In this document: positions 1 through 11,339 of the stretch, in pieces
How the letters are laid out: every line of letters begins with the position of its first letter
Position numbering within the stretch: the first letter of the stretch is position 1
From: Acanthaster planci
Lineage: Eukaryota > Echinodermata > Asteroidea > Valvatida > Acanthasteridae
Assembly: GCF_001949145.1 (NCBI RefSeq)
Contig: NW_019091673.1
Span: 156,655-203,549 of the forward strand
Length of the DNA: 46,895 bases
Reading direction: 5' to 3'
Program-made: the position numbers and the translations under genes
Notes under the pieces: model-generated
What the model was told of the DNA's origin: nothing
Seen by the model: only the letters and a program-made list of their open reading frames with translations
Database searches by the model: none

Positions 1-1430
1 AGTACAGATTGTAGAGTGTCAACATGCAACTGAGGAAAGACAAGGCCGGCTTGAGATGGCCCCTCAGTACTAGTACATGTACTTTGGCAAGTCCCCATGG
101 TCAAAGTTCATCATTTATACTCTGAAGACTTCAGTGTCAATCTGTAGTTGAATCTAAGTAGATACCATTACTGCAGTGGGAGCACATTCCTGTCTGTATT
201 TCACAACAAACCACTGGTTGAAGGGAAAGGTAACCTGACCATATACTGTACAAGTACTACCTGCAGGTGAACATGGTAGCAATGCCATACTGGCTTCTCA
301 TTCTGGTTACTGGATAAGTCTCCTGAAGGGAATCAAACCAAACACATACATATACAAAGCTCCAAATGAAAGTCATCACCCCTTCAATCTCTGGCACCAA
401 CCAGGTACAGACATTGTTCGCATTGAACCATTTCATTTTTTGTTTATTGAGTTAGAGGGATCTTTAATTATGGTACCGTAACCTGTTCAGTGAAAGCTGA
501 TCCTTTAGGGCCCTCACAATGAAACGACAATGAAGAATTGTTAAGATTTAGTTTTAGTTTCTGTTCTCAAATCAATGATTAGTTGGTCCTTTAAGTTGTT
601 TAGTCGGGGCCAATGCTCTCAACAGTTCATTCCCTCACTCCTTTGAATGTGATATGCAAGATACATGTACATATACATGTCAGTGCAGAAACCCACATAG
701 GTGCATGTATGTAGTTATTAAATATGTTCAAAATAAATCCATAAACAAGTAATACATGTACATGAATACACTTGTACAAGTCATAACTGGTGGCTCTGGA
801 ACGTTGACAGCCATGAATTTGGAAGAATTCTCATATAATTTATACAGTTGCATACTTCAGCAGACATTTCACGTAACATACATTTTCTTCTCTACCGACA
901 ATCACTCATCTGCATACATACATGTACATGCCCATTTTAACAACAGGTGCAATATTGCTTCTTAAAACACCCTATCCACTGTTTCTGACTTGACTACGAG
1001 TACACCTTGTGGCATCAACTGTGCTATTGTACTGTGCACTCAAAAAGCTGCATGTACCCATGGTGCCTTCACTCTGAAAAGCACATACACTGTATTCTTA
1101 ATAAGCATTTAAAGCAATTACTTGCATGATTGTTCAATGAATTGGAAATTGGGATACATTTGTATTGGCTTTTGTTTGAGTGAGTAACATCTCTGTTACA
1201 TTACACAAACTCTATGGGAGAGGTGTTATAAATATTCAGTGAAAATATAACCCTCAGTGAATCACCTCAAGAGGTTAGTTTTACCATGCCATTCCAAGCA
1301 GTCATCTGCAGTGTCTTGAAGCCCACACCTCTCACACCAAGCAACATTGAGGAACTGTCTTGAACTTGATCCTCTTTGCTCGAGCATGCCATCACATCAG
1401 ACATGAGATTCTCCCCAGGTGTGACCACGG
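1..1430. other. PIGP 3' flank, probably including the 3' UTR
   Basis: I see no recognisable coding sequence. The segment is AT-rich and carries several ACATGTAC palindromes (for example near 661-680 and 760). The part next to 1430 is presumably the 3' UTR of the minus-strand PIGP transcript; 443-448 reads AATAAA on that strand. Confidence 0.4.
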
Positions 1431-1543
1431 TCATCTTTTCAGGTACAGACGGCGGTTGACTTCACTGATTGGTATGTCACTCAGTGCAGGAACTGCCTTG
1501 GGCTGAAGAGCATTATCGGGACCAACTGGTCTTGTCAGGTCAC
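1431..1543 (-). CDS. PIGP: PIGP exon 4 (last coding exon)
   Basis: The acceptor is TATTCCAG just before 1543. The exon encodes 37 residues and ends at the TGA at 1433-1431. [14 protein letters not shown] matches the C-terminal motif of the family (A-I/V-P-A-L-x-D-I-x-I-S-E-V-N). Confidence 0.92.
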
Positions 1544-4500
1544 CTGGAATAGAATATCCATAAACAAAATGAAAATGCATGATTTTTCCACTGCACATAA
1601 CTAGCTTTATACTGGTACATCTCACGCAACCATGTCAGTACATTGGGCAAGTCACACCACCGTGTTAGTTGAAGCACATACCACCTTTCTCCAGATGAAT
1701 GCACTAATACCACAGTATTACAGCTTCTAATTCTGGTCGCCAAATTAATTTATACACATCACTCACTGTTGTCAACAGAAATTCCTAGAATGTTACTTTT
1801 TAGACAATTTCCTGTTACAGGGAGTGCATAAACTTAGTTTTTCTCTTGTCATGGTGTATTATCTTACATGGCAGCCCACACTCACTTTCTGTCTTTATTA
1901 TTGATGGACATACATGAACGATATCATTCATGGTGGTCCATTTCTTTCTTGAACTCTGTATCTCTCTTTCTTTGACATGGATATGTTTCTGCCAGGACTT
2001 ACATGGACTACAGTACAACTAATTGACCATGGCATACAACTTCTTATATCTGGGATAATACTGAACAGCTTACGGCTATACATGTACATGTAATTAACTT
2101 ACAGTCATAACTGACTGCTGTCCAAACAAGAAGCCAAGACAGAATTAACTTGAGGCCAGAAGTTAAAAACTCCTCCTACAGATACATGCATCACATTAAA
2201 CAAAGACATACGAGTGCATGTACACGTCACATAAACAGACACACTAATCAAGAAGAAATACGACGTACGAGTACTGGCTACAGATTTTTTAAAGATACAT
2301 TTACATGCGCATGTAGCTACACCACAGTAAAGAAAAATGTGAGGCCATGAAAGCTAGGCACATGCCTAGTACTAAGCCTGTTACCTGTGACAGTTTTGAC
2401 TGAATCAAGTGAAGGCGCAGTGATGAGATTGAATGCCACAAAAAAGACCAGAACAAACACGAAGCACACACTGATGTAGGTAGGAATGGCAAGAGCCCAG
2501 TATCTGCAAACAGGTCAGAAGAAACTCGGGTAATACGTATACATGAAATACATTATACATGTACATGTACTTGGTACATGTACATGCTTTCTTTGTAAAC
2601 TGCAAGCAAGCTGTTCATATACATAAACCAGCAAGTTAAATTACTAATATGGACAATCCTTGTTATCATGTGCCTACATTTCAGAAAACTCAAAGATAAT
2701 GCTTGTTTTTCTCACAATCTGAACAATATCCAGAACACTGTCCATTGGCAAAACATAGGGACACACAACGGTAGCAACAGACATAGCCATAGCACTGGAA
2801 GCCCAGGTTGGACATCTACATGTAGTCTTCACTACATTACGACTGACATCCAGGTTTTGAGACTTCTTAATATGACCAAAACGTTAATACTGACTAGTTC
2901 TTGGTTTATCTGGTTGAAAAAAGCAAAACAGTTTCACATTTATATGTTCTTTATGTCCTTATCTATCTGGCCCGGGTTAAGGAATTCCAGAAAGAACCTG
3001 AACTGCAAAATCAAGGAAAATAACCTCAGAGACAATGCTCCATTTTTCAGTTGTATATGTAATTCATTCGTTCTCGAGTCTTACAGTGCATGTACAGAAA
3101 TCCAAGCTGCGTGTGCGCAATGCGCATGCACTATTTCCAATGAAGGACTGTTCCATGCCTGCTACACAGAGGCCATGCCTGGTACCCAGCTACCCAACAT
3201 GCCTATATAAAAAATCCAGGTCCATTTTTGTCGGGATGAGGGCTTCAGACTGACCAGTAACCTGCTATTGGTACCACTAAAAATGTACTTTTGTTCAGCT
3301 TTACATTTGGGTTTATAAAGATAAATTTTCAAAACAACTTGCTGCACTGTACATGTACATGTACCGGTATTTGATATGAATAATCTTGATCAGCATTGCT
3401 TACTCCACAAGTATGCAGGGTGCTTGTAAAGGGAGTAACGGTCATCAACAATCTCTCTTTGAAGTGCTTGAACTTGTTCACCAGCAATCGATCGTACATG
3501 TCATCAACCTCATTCCCATGGCCACCATATTGCACCCACTCTCGCATGACGTAGTCCATGGGGACGAGGTTGACATATAATCGTTTTGGGCTTGCACTGC
3601 ATGCTCACTATATCATCCAGAATGAAACAAAAACTAACAGAATTTCTTCTCGAAGGCAAGGACTGGCCTACATGTAATCTTTGTTATTGTCAACAACCAG
3701 CATAAAGCTTATTTAACCCCTTCGCGCCGGGAGGCGGCTAGACACGCTGTAAAAATTGAGATCCTCAGCCGGCTTTTCAGCTATTATTCTCGGCCCACGC
3801 TCAAGCGAACACGTTGAAAGAAGGCAGACCCTGGCTCTTGTATATATGGTAATTGGTCTTTATGCGTAGCCCAGAAATGAAAAGACTGAATTTACATCAT
3901 AATCACCAGCTTCACAATAGTCCCCACTTTGAAAAGAGGCAACGGGAATGTGGAAGGGTGAGTAGAGCCGCATGCAACCGAACAATCAGCCTTTTCACCG
4001 TGTAATTCAAAGCGTGCACAGCACGCAGGGCCATAAACTGAGAATTTGCGGTTTGGCAGGTGGCCTTCATGGCCAAGCAAGGCTGGAATTCTTGGAGTCA
4101 GCTTTCAGCAAGAAATTTCCGCCGTCGAAGGGTTAAAGCCGATTTACAATGCACCCTCACCAGTACAGTGTAGACAGCCTCTGCTGTCAGACTGGCTAGT
4201 GGGAAGTTTTTCAACCGAGCTTTGCACGTGCCCAGCATACACACAAAGACAAAACATGTAATTCACACAAAAACTAGTTAGGTGTACTCAGCATGTTTTG
4301 CGTCCAATGCATCTGAACCAGTATACACAAGTATTACACGTACATGTACATTGTACATCAAGACAGTTATTTCTTGTTCCCACTGGGAGCAGATTGGTTA
4401 AAAAGGACTGTTTGCATGACATGCCACCTGCAAGTGAGCACGGTCAAACTATAGTGATGGCTTTCAATTCTGGTGACTACATTAATTTTAAAACACACAC

Positions 4501-7500
4501 ATTCTTCAATCAAATGCTGTTAAAATCTTAATGAATTTTTTCTGTCAGGAAATAAAGTGTAATGGACATGATAGATGGCTTTATCAAGAACATGTTAAGG
4601 GAAGGGCAGAAGCTATAAATACATACAACTACAATACATGTATCAAGGTCATTAATAATATCAACAAATACTTCACATGCAAAATATTTACATGTAGTCT
4701 GTGCACATGTATGTTCTCAACCCCCACTGAGGGTTGTTTTCACCTTCAAAATACAAAACTTATGTTGTGTATGCAAGTCACAGACTTACTTCTGAGGCCA
4801 ATACGTCAGTCCAATGCTGTGAAGCCATTTCTCAGGTACAAATGCCCATACAACATACAGTGCTGTCAAGAGAGATAAAAAAGATTAAGAAGAGGCTGTA
4901 AAAAGATTATCAATGATGAAAATAAGGTAGACGTCAGCCATTAATTTTCCTGAAAATACATTGTTTGTCAGACAGAAGTAAATGTGCAGATCTACACATG
5001 ACTGATCAGGCTGGAAAAATATGTTTATATTGTAACCATGTATCTTGTAAAATGTAGCAGGACTATTTTCCAGCTAAACTGCAAATATGAAATCTTTTTA
5101 CTGCCAAATTTGGTCCAAAATGTTAACAAGGCACGCATGTAGGCCTCTAACGACAATTTACAAGAACGACTTTTGCAAGCTGCCTGCATCAGGCATGCAA
5201 ACACTACTAATGAGTTCATTAAGAAGTATCAAGCATGTGATAATTCTCAGGTCACAGTGCAAGTCACTGAGTGTGCACAGTAAGCGTAGCTTTCTAACAT
5301 GTTTAAAAATTAACATCTGTGACAGTGACATTTGTAATGCTTATTCAACTTAACATGCCAGTTCTTGTGGCAAAATTCTCCTTCTGATAAGCACAAGTTT
5401 AGAGTTTATTTTTCAATCAAAATAAGCACAAATTTGTGAATTTATTCCACAGATATATTGCGTATAAGTCATGATTGATCCCCCAGTGGACCCATGTATG
5501 TTTTGGGACATGGTTTAGGAGAGAACAAAGAATGTTCAGATAAGTTCCCCTTCTGCATTGCCACAAAACATCAACGTCAGCCTCTGCTTTGTGAATCCCA
5601 CAGACAGATGTGGCAGTGAGCCTGAATACTTAGATCTGCTAAGTCCAATAATGTGCCCCGAGTTGCTTCTCATCTGAAATCCTGTCTCATCTGCATTCCA
5701 GATTCTTTGCGGCTTGTCCAACATTTATAGACTGGACAAACTAATGGTAACTTTTGAACCAATTATTTAGCTTGGATTGTGTTACTATTATTCTGGAGGA
5801 TTCCATAAGAACTTCTTTCTTTTCAACCACGTCAGTTTCTGGACATGAATGAGTAGTACCAGATGTAACTTGACCAGCAACTCTTGAACTTTTCTCCTTC
5901 CTTGCAAAGTTTCTCAGGGAAAGCCCCATGCCCATCTTGGCCATTTCAGAGAGCCACTTGGACAGTGGATGCTCTTCTTCTACACTGAATGTTGTGTCAG
6001 GACTACACATCTATCTGTTCCCAACCTCTACATCACAAGTTATTATTCTGTGAGGAATGCCATAAGACAAGGAATTCTGCCTTGCTGCACTCTTCAATGG
6101 AATATTTTCATGGACTACCTGATGAAGAGCAACTCTTGCAGCTCCGCTTGGAGCCTTCAAGAAGCCCTCGGAGTACTTATTTTTGATTTTATGCTGTGAA
6201 GCTGAGCTGAAAGTAGTACAGGGGGGCCTTTTCTTTGCTACTTTCCGTAAAATAAGAAATGTTGTAACATTGTTAAGTTTTTAGAAAGTAATTTGATGAA
6301 GCCTATTATAAATAAGAAATCTAGCAATTTCAGATGGCAAGTACATTTGGTATTTTCATGTCAACATTCTCCACAAGTTTTAAAATTGATACCACGTTGA
6401 ACCAAGTTGGTGTGGGTAAAAACCGTACCGATAATATGGCAAACTTTTTTAAAATTTAATTAAGAATTGCTTTGAAGTATAAACCAGCTTCACAAGAAGT
6501 GCATGTTATTGGAGCTGTGTGCCTCAGTCAAATTGTTACAAATAGTCAATTATACAATGTACATGTACATAGTGTAGTCCTTTAAACTAACAAGTCAAAA
6601 GCAATAACTGAAAACTAATGAGATTAACAGTGTTTGTATTAACCAAGGTAAACAGTGGGCTTAAATTTCAGTGGCCTTCCGGTAAAAATTCAGCATCCAC
6701 AGGTACCCCTGAACAGCCCCCCTTGCCACTGCATTACATGTACATTTGCACAGTGTACCATGGGGACCAACACTTACATTGTACATGCATACCAACACCA
6801 TGTAACACTATTCTGCTAGTTCAGGAAGATAAAAATAACTTGGCCTGCCAATCTAGATGAGCAAGAAAATCACGCAGAAACATTACAAAAGTAAAACTAC
6901 ATGTATAATGAACCTTAATTCAAAATTTTAAAAGTTGTTCTGCAATGCTTTGGCAAATGGTGTTGCAAACAAATGTACACCCTCCCAAAAGCAAAAAATC
7001 TTCCTCAGTGTTAGAGTCTATTATTTTGCAGTGATAAACTTACTGTAGACCAACTGAACTTACTTTTTTTCAACATTTGTTAGCCTGAATTGGTGGTAAT
7101 TATTTGACTTGGAGTCAAAACAAAAAAATGCTTCATGTTTTTAAACCTTCAATTTTTAGCATAAATCCTTTTAAGACTAAAATGTTTTACATGTAACTTG
7201 TACAGCCCAAGATTGTTTCTCAAAATTAAATTTAGGTCCTCTAAAATTAAAGTCTGAATAAAAGTTGCAGAAAAGCATAGAACAAAATGTTCTAACCTTT
7301 CTGAACATGTGGATTGCGAGCAATATTTAGCAGCATGATGAAGCAAACACAGTCACAAAAACATCAAATCTGCACGACCACACAGACAAAATTTACAGCT
7401 CACTGCGATGCAACACACAACAGACACCAGAGAAACCAGGGCCATAAAATTTGACACAGCACGGTCAAAACCAAAGATTGTATAGCGCCGCAAGATGGGG

Positions 7501-10007
7501 AACTTCACCATGAATGCGCGTAAAACGTTGTTATCACATGGGCGCCATTCTGGTTGGACTACGCCTGCGCAGTGCATGTTAATACACAGGCGCAGGCACC
7601 GCGACAGGCACGCACACACATTAACGTTCACACTCAAATGGCGCCCATGGTCATAACACTTTTATGGCCGAATTGCCCATCTTGTGCCGCTACACAGCGC
7701 TATATAATCTTTGGTCAAAACGACAGTTCCTTGTAAACAAAATTATTTTTGTCAATACCTATACGTATTCTAAAGATAACTTCATTTCCAGGGATGTGCA
7801 TCCTTTCATCCCTGAAAGTCAAACGGTTACTGCTGAATATCAGTTACTTGTTCAACATTGAATGTTAAAAGTCAAATGAGGAACTCACTTCACATGGGTC
7901 AAGTATTTAGCCTATTATGCATATTGACGTATTTTTTGTGCACATATACATGTACATTGTATTTTATCATAACTTCTCTTCTAGTTGTATGGAGGTGGGA
8001 GGCCTATTGTGGGAAGAGTTCCATATACAGACGCAGGTAATCCTTCTCTTCAGTGACTTAATAGCCATCAGAAAGCAGAAACATGTCCAGAAAAGTTCAA
8101 TTTTGGGGAAAAAAGTTGTTTACTTATAAAACAAAGAGTTTTTCAGACTAGTCCCATAGGGTTTGTGCACAGGGTGTCAAGTGGCGTCCTAACATGGAAC
8201 TCTTTCCCCTATCATTTGAATGCATATGAAGTTCTTATCCATTTTGTGAAAAATAATTGAACACTGTGAAATTTCCATGAGTCTACGAGCTACCGATGGC
8301 CTTTTCTAATTCATAACTGTGAAAGACTGTTTCAAAATGGGGAAGTCAACCTGGAGATTACATGTACACACGGTGGGTGCTACTTTCAGGCAATCGTTCA
8401 ACTTCCATGACTTCAAGTAGGCCTACATGCGGAACTAGACATGCTAGACTGCGAAGTCACATAGCGTAGAGCAGGTCTCATGACAGTTTAAGTAGCGCAA
8501 TCATACAATTACTGGTAGGCCTAGTCCGAGTAACTCGGGCCCTACAAATCGCCTTTTATAACATTTGGACCCAACAAATTGCCTTTTTTAACCCTAGCCC
8601 TACATAATACTACAAATTACTACTTGTAGTAAAATGTAGTACTGTCCGCTGTCGCTTGTAAGAGGACATGACTTTATTGTTCTGTGAAGCCATAAGATAT
8701 AATAGATAAGACAATGTAACATACAGTGCTGTGGCACTATGAATGCATGGCTTTATTGTTCTCTGTACAAGTAACAATGGAAGTAATCTAGCCAGAAATA
8801 GTAATTTGTACCGCTAGGTCCTTCAGGCTCAGACTATTACTTAGTATTTTGTAGTACTGTGTAGTGTAAGCCAGACAATATGCTTGGCGGTTAGGGTTAA
8901 CATTTGGGCAACAAATTAATGTTAAAAAGGGCAATTTGTAGGGTCCAAGTTACTCGGACTAGCTACATGTACCATTGTACGCTACTCGGACTATTCTGTG
9001 GGATTGTAGGTCAACTCGCCCCCTGGCTGACTTGCCAGTTACCGACTCACCCCTTACTGACTCATCCCCTTGCCAACTCGCCCCTTTACCGACTTGCCCC
9101 TTACTATCCCACCCCCAAACAACTCGCCCCCTAGCCGACTCACCCCCCCTTACTAACTCGACCCCCAGCAAACTCACCTCCTGACCAAGTCACCCACTCA
9201 GGGGAGAGTCTGCTGGTTTGGACGATTAACTACATTTCCAAAGTAGGCCTACATGTAAGTGTCCTGGCAGAAGGCACTATATTGAAGAATTCACCTTAAG
9301 AGATTGAGAATTATTCAATAAACTTGCATTCAGTTGACAGACTGTTTGTAAAGCACGTTAAGCGTATCAGAATTCATTGTCTAGCACACATCATTACATG
9401 TACCTCAACCTATTGCTATTTAAATTGTTCTGTGCAACTAATTTTGTGTAAACTTGTGGTTTGTTCTCAACTTTAAGCTGTGTTCGTCTTGTTTTTATTA
9501 TAACCAAGTTATGACTATCATTATTATTTTCATAATACATGTAATTTATAATTATTATCCGCCTCTGGAAAGGGCACTTAGATAAACGATTAGCCCTAAT
9601 GGTCAAAACTATACCAGCACTATCTCCTTTGACGGGGCGCCTTGATCAGGAGGTGAGTTTGCCAGGGGGTGTGTTGGCAAGGGGCAGACTCGGCTGGGGG
9701 GGGCAACTCGTCTGGGGGGCAAAGGGGCGAGATGGTAAGGGTGAGATTGTCAGGGGGCAAGTTGGCAAGGGGGCAAGTCTAGTAAGAGGCAAGTCTAGTA
9801 AGGGGCGAGTCGGCGAGGGGGTGAGTTGACCCATGGAGCCTTGACCTAGCTGATTCCGTCTACAGTACGCCTACAACTGCACCCAACATACTGTACATGT
9901 ATCTCACACACTGTCACAGACTTACTAAAACCGAAGATGGAGCTAAGATAAAGAACGAATCCGTAGATTGCTCGCTCCGGAGTGGGTGATGGGTTGATAT
10001 CAGCCAT
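1431..10007 (-). CDS. PIGP: PIGP: GPI-GlcNAc transferase subunit P, whole gene span (4 coding exons)
   Basis: Subunit P belongs to the ER-membrane complex (PIGA, PIGC, PIGH, PIGQ, PIGY) that transfers GlcNAc from UDP-GlcNAc to phosphatidylinositol, the first step of GPI-anchor synthesis. Four minus-strand exons (10007-9926, 4862-4790, 2503-2385, 1543-1431) join through GT/AG introns with matching phases (1, 2, 1) to give 387 nt, that is 128 residues plus a stop; animal PIGP is usually about 130-160. Family hallmarks are visible: [12 protein letters not shown] at the N-terminus, the WAFVPEKWL...[15 protein letters not shown] core, and the C-terminal [14 protein letters not shown]. Two hydrophobic helices lie at about residues 13-36 and 55-80. 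The three introns (about 5.1, 2.3 and 0.8 kb) are long for such a small protein and the first two are full of transposon remnants. A minus-strand AATAAA at 443-448 could be the poly(A) signal, about 1 kb past the stop. Identification is from recognised family motifs; no alignment was run. Confidence 0.93.
2385..2503 (-). CDS. PIGP: PIGP exon 3
   Basis: A 119-nt exon with acceptor TTTGCAG and donor GTAACA at 2384. It completes the lysine of WPQK and encodes YWALAIPTY followed by the second transmembrane helix, rich in V, F and L, then [10 protein letters not shown]. It enters in phase 2 and leaves in phase 1, matching its neighbours. Confidence 0.92.
3404..3596 (-). CDS. Unrecognised candidate exon inside PIGP intron 2
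   Basis: The frame is open for 64 codons between a possible acceptor (ATGCAG before 3596) and a good GTAAGC donor at 3403. The peptide contains [20 protein letters not shown] followed by a basic segment with [10 protein letters not shown]. Its composition looks protein-like, but I do not recognise the family. Its phases (enters in phase 2, leaves in phase 0) do not fit between PIGP exons 2 and 3, so it is not a cassette exon of PIGP. It could be a fragment of a transposon-derived gene or a nested gene. The acceptor has a poor pyrimidine tract. Confidence 0.3.
3713..4136. mobile_element. piggyBac-type MITE flanked by TTAA
   Basis: The segment starts TTAA-CCCCTTCGCGCCGG (TTAA at 3713-3716) and ends with the inverse, CCGTCGAAGGG-TTAA (TTAA at 4133-4136). 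The imperfect terminal inverted repeats begin with CCC next to a TTAA duplication, as in piggyBac elements. There are about 416 bp between the TTAA copies and no transposase, so it is a non-autonomous element. It sits in PIGP intron 2. Confidence 0.72.
4790..4862 (-). CDS. PIGP: PIGP exon 2
   Basis: A 73-nt exon with a pyrimidine-rich acceptor ending TTGACAG just before 4862 and a GTAAGT donor at 4789. It enters in phase 1 and leaves in phase 2. It encodes the [19 protein letters not shown] segment between the two membrane helices, which is the most conserved part of the family. Confidence 0.93.
5536..6160 (-). pseudogene. pogo/Tigger-like (DDE_1) transposase remnant
   Basis: On the minus strand near 6105-6035 there is a psq-type helix-turn-helix remnant ([14 protein letters not shown] then YGIPHR). 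After an in-frame TAG comes [18 protein letters not shown] (about 5970-5910). A frame change follows, and at about 5715-5536 there is [13 protein letters not shown], then [18 protein letters not shown] with a downstream GNAxGE is the start of the DDE catalytic region of pogo/jerky-type transposases. The segment between the HTH and NADETGF is shortened and scrambled, and everything after GNAEGE is missing. It is a dead fragment in PIGP intron 1. Confidence 0.75.
7471..7714. mobile_element. Hairpin MITE with 6-bp target duplication
   Basis: The left arm (7471-7554, starting CCAAAGATT) and right arm (about 7636-7714, ending AATCTTTGG) are imperfect inverted copies of about 80 bp sharing TATAGCGC, CAAGATGGG and GGGCGCCATT. 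The element is flanked on both sides by TCAAAA (7465-7470 and 7715-7720), consistent with a target-site duplication. The loop carries a second small inverted repeat, GCCTGCGC...GCGCAGGC. It lies in PIGP intron 1 and has no coding capacity. Confidence 0.75.
8521..8962. mobile_element. MITE with CTAGTCCGAGTAACT terminal inverted repeats
   Basis: The left end reads CTAGTCCGAGTAACTCGG then CCCTACAAATCGCC. The right end is the inverse with a few substitutions. Similarity between the arms continues inward for about 100 bp (ACATTTGG, AACAAATT, TACTACAAA). No protein is encoded. The ends could reflect insertion at TA or CTAG, but the target duplication is ambiguous because the junction is itself palindromic. 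Confidence 0.68.
9009..9832. mobile_element. Large foldback element with 16-bp subrepeats in both arms
   Basis: The left arm (about 9009-9190) is a run of C-rich units of about 16 bp (for example GACTCATCCCCTTGCC). The right arm (about 9644-9832) is the inverse, G-rich version (units like AAGGGGCGAGTCGG). Both outer ends carry GGTCAACTCGCCCC or its inverse. The spacer is about 450 bp of AT-rich unique sequence. Long inverted repeats built of internal tandem repeats resemble Foldback-type elements. Open frames across the arms result from their lack of stops and are not genes. Confidence 0.65.
9926..10007 (-). CDS. PIGP: PIGP exon 1
   Basis: Start codon at 10007-10005. The exon encodes 27 residues, beginning [16 protein letters not shown], and ends one base into the next codon. 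The donor is GTAAGT at 9925. The start is supported by the match to the known N-terminus of the family, with PERAIYGFV close to the initiator methionine. Confidence 0.92.
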
Positions 10008-10260
10008 GCGTTTCTTGGCTTGAGTTAACTTTTACGTTCTAGACGTTAGACCGCAAGTGGGTCCACGACGCATAATGTGTGTAAAAACTTTGGGTCTCGT
10101 GAGGGCGCCAAACAAATTAAACAAGAAATAGGACAGAAATTTAGTCACGGACGTTTTATGTCTGTGAATGAGATGCATGAGGTACTTCCAAAATAATAAA
10201 CTAAGCTTCAAATAAAAGAATATGGAACCCCAAACAGTGGATAAGCCCAACTTTCCCAGT
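10008..10260 (-). promoter_or_regulatory. PIGP 5' flank (putative promoter / 5' UTR)
   Basis: This is the sequence immediately upstream of the PIGP start codon on the minus strand. I see no clear TATA box. The short open frame here is not supported as coding. The call rests only on position next to a confident first exon. Confidence 0.35.
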
Positions 10261-10498
10261 TTCTGCTGGCAATTTTTTTATTGTTATTATTATTTTTTTT
10301 TTATTTTCCTGTAAGCAGAAATTTGGGTTTTACCAGGCCTCAGCATGTTGGGGCTTACTTTTGTTGATATACCCTTGCGCGGCCCCCAAAGGCTGCAGTG
10401 TCCAAATTGAAGGAACATTCTCTGCCAGGCGGCGGAGGCGGTTAAAAAATACCCCTGACAGATTCTTTCGAAGAGAGGGATCTGTTTGGGCCAAGATA

Positions 10499-10890
10499 TT
10501 GTGGGATTGTGTAAGTTTGACCCAGAATCATCTCAGGGGGGAGATTCAGGGGCACCCATCTGGGGGCAAAGCAGACAAAAATGTGACTGAAAATTGTCAG
10601 AAGAGCCCGCGAAAGGTGAGGGCTCATTTGAAAAAAAGCTGCTGAGAAGACTTGGGGACATTCACTTTTGCGGGGTGAGTTCGTTTTGGGCGGATAAATA
10701 AAAAATCATTGGTTAGCCAACTAAAAATTGAAAATTAAATAAAATCTGAAGGATCAAACAGCATATTGTTTTTGTTTGAGAGGCCTCAGGGACTTCAGTT
10801 GCCTGCCATGGGGCTCCAAACTTGGTTGATTTTACACTATTTTCAGTGGAGCTTGAATTGGTTGAGTGCACCTCTAGACGTGGAACACTT
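10499..10890. repeat. Dispersed repeat, copy A
   Basis: It shares blocks in the same order with 26738-27040: GTGGGAYTGTGTAAGT, an imperfect CCCATCTGGGGGCA / TCCATCTGAGGGCA block, AATGTG/TTGTGG followed by TGAAA, and further on a TTTTCAxTG...GAATxxGTGxxGTGCACC block. The copies are diverged, with differing internal lengths. Family not identified. Confidence 0.5.
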
Positions 10891-11339
10891 TGGAAGACAA
10901 TGGGACAGAGAGTGTCCCCCCCGCACACACACCCAAACACATACACCCACCTCAGTGGAAAATACTCATTTTTCTTGAACTGGGAATACGATTTTCAGCT
11001 GGCTTTTTGTATAAGGTTTCCTTGACTATTCCCCTTCCTTTTACGACGATGCCCCTCCCTCAAAATGCCTCTAAACTCCTTTTTCAGAGAAAGGAAAACG
11101 TCCTGTGCGGGACGTATGTAAGTCCACAGAACGTCTTCCTAATTCTTGCATCGTGTGGACATCTTTTGTTCACAAGTCCACGAAAGATATGTAAGGTTAG
11201 GGTGATTGTTTGATTGGAATTTCAGCAGTTCTCTTCAGACATCTAGGGGGATGTTCAGGTAACAATTAATAGTCTGGAGTGTATACAGGGACATGTTGGG
11301 GGTACCCCTCGGTCCCATGTCTTGCTGGGTATATTGACT

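Noticed and set aside
2668-3210. 180-codon plus-strand open frame in PIGP intron 2
   Set aside because: No recognisable motif, cysteine- and histidine-rich low-quality composition, no splice support; probably chance.
8904-9834. Pro/Thr/Leu- or Gly/Arg-rich frames across the foldback arms
   Set aside because: They arise from the C-rich/G-rich 16-bp subrepeats, and open frames exist on both strands.
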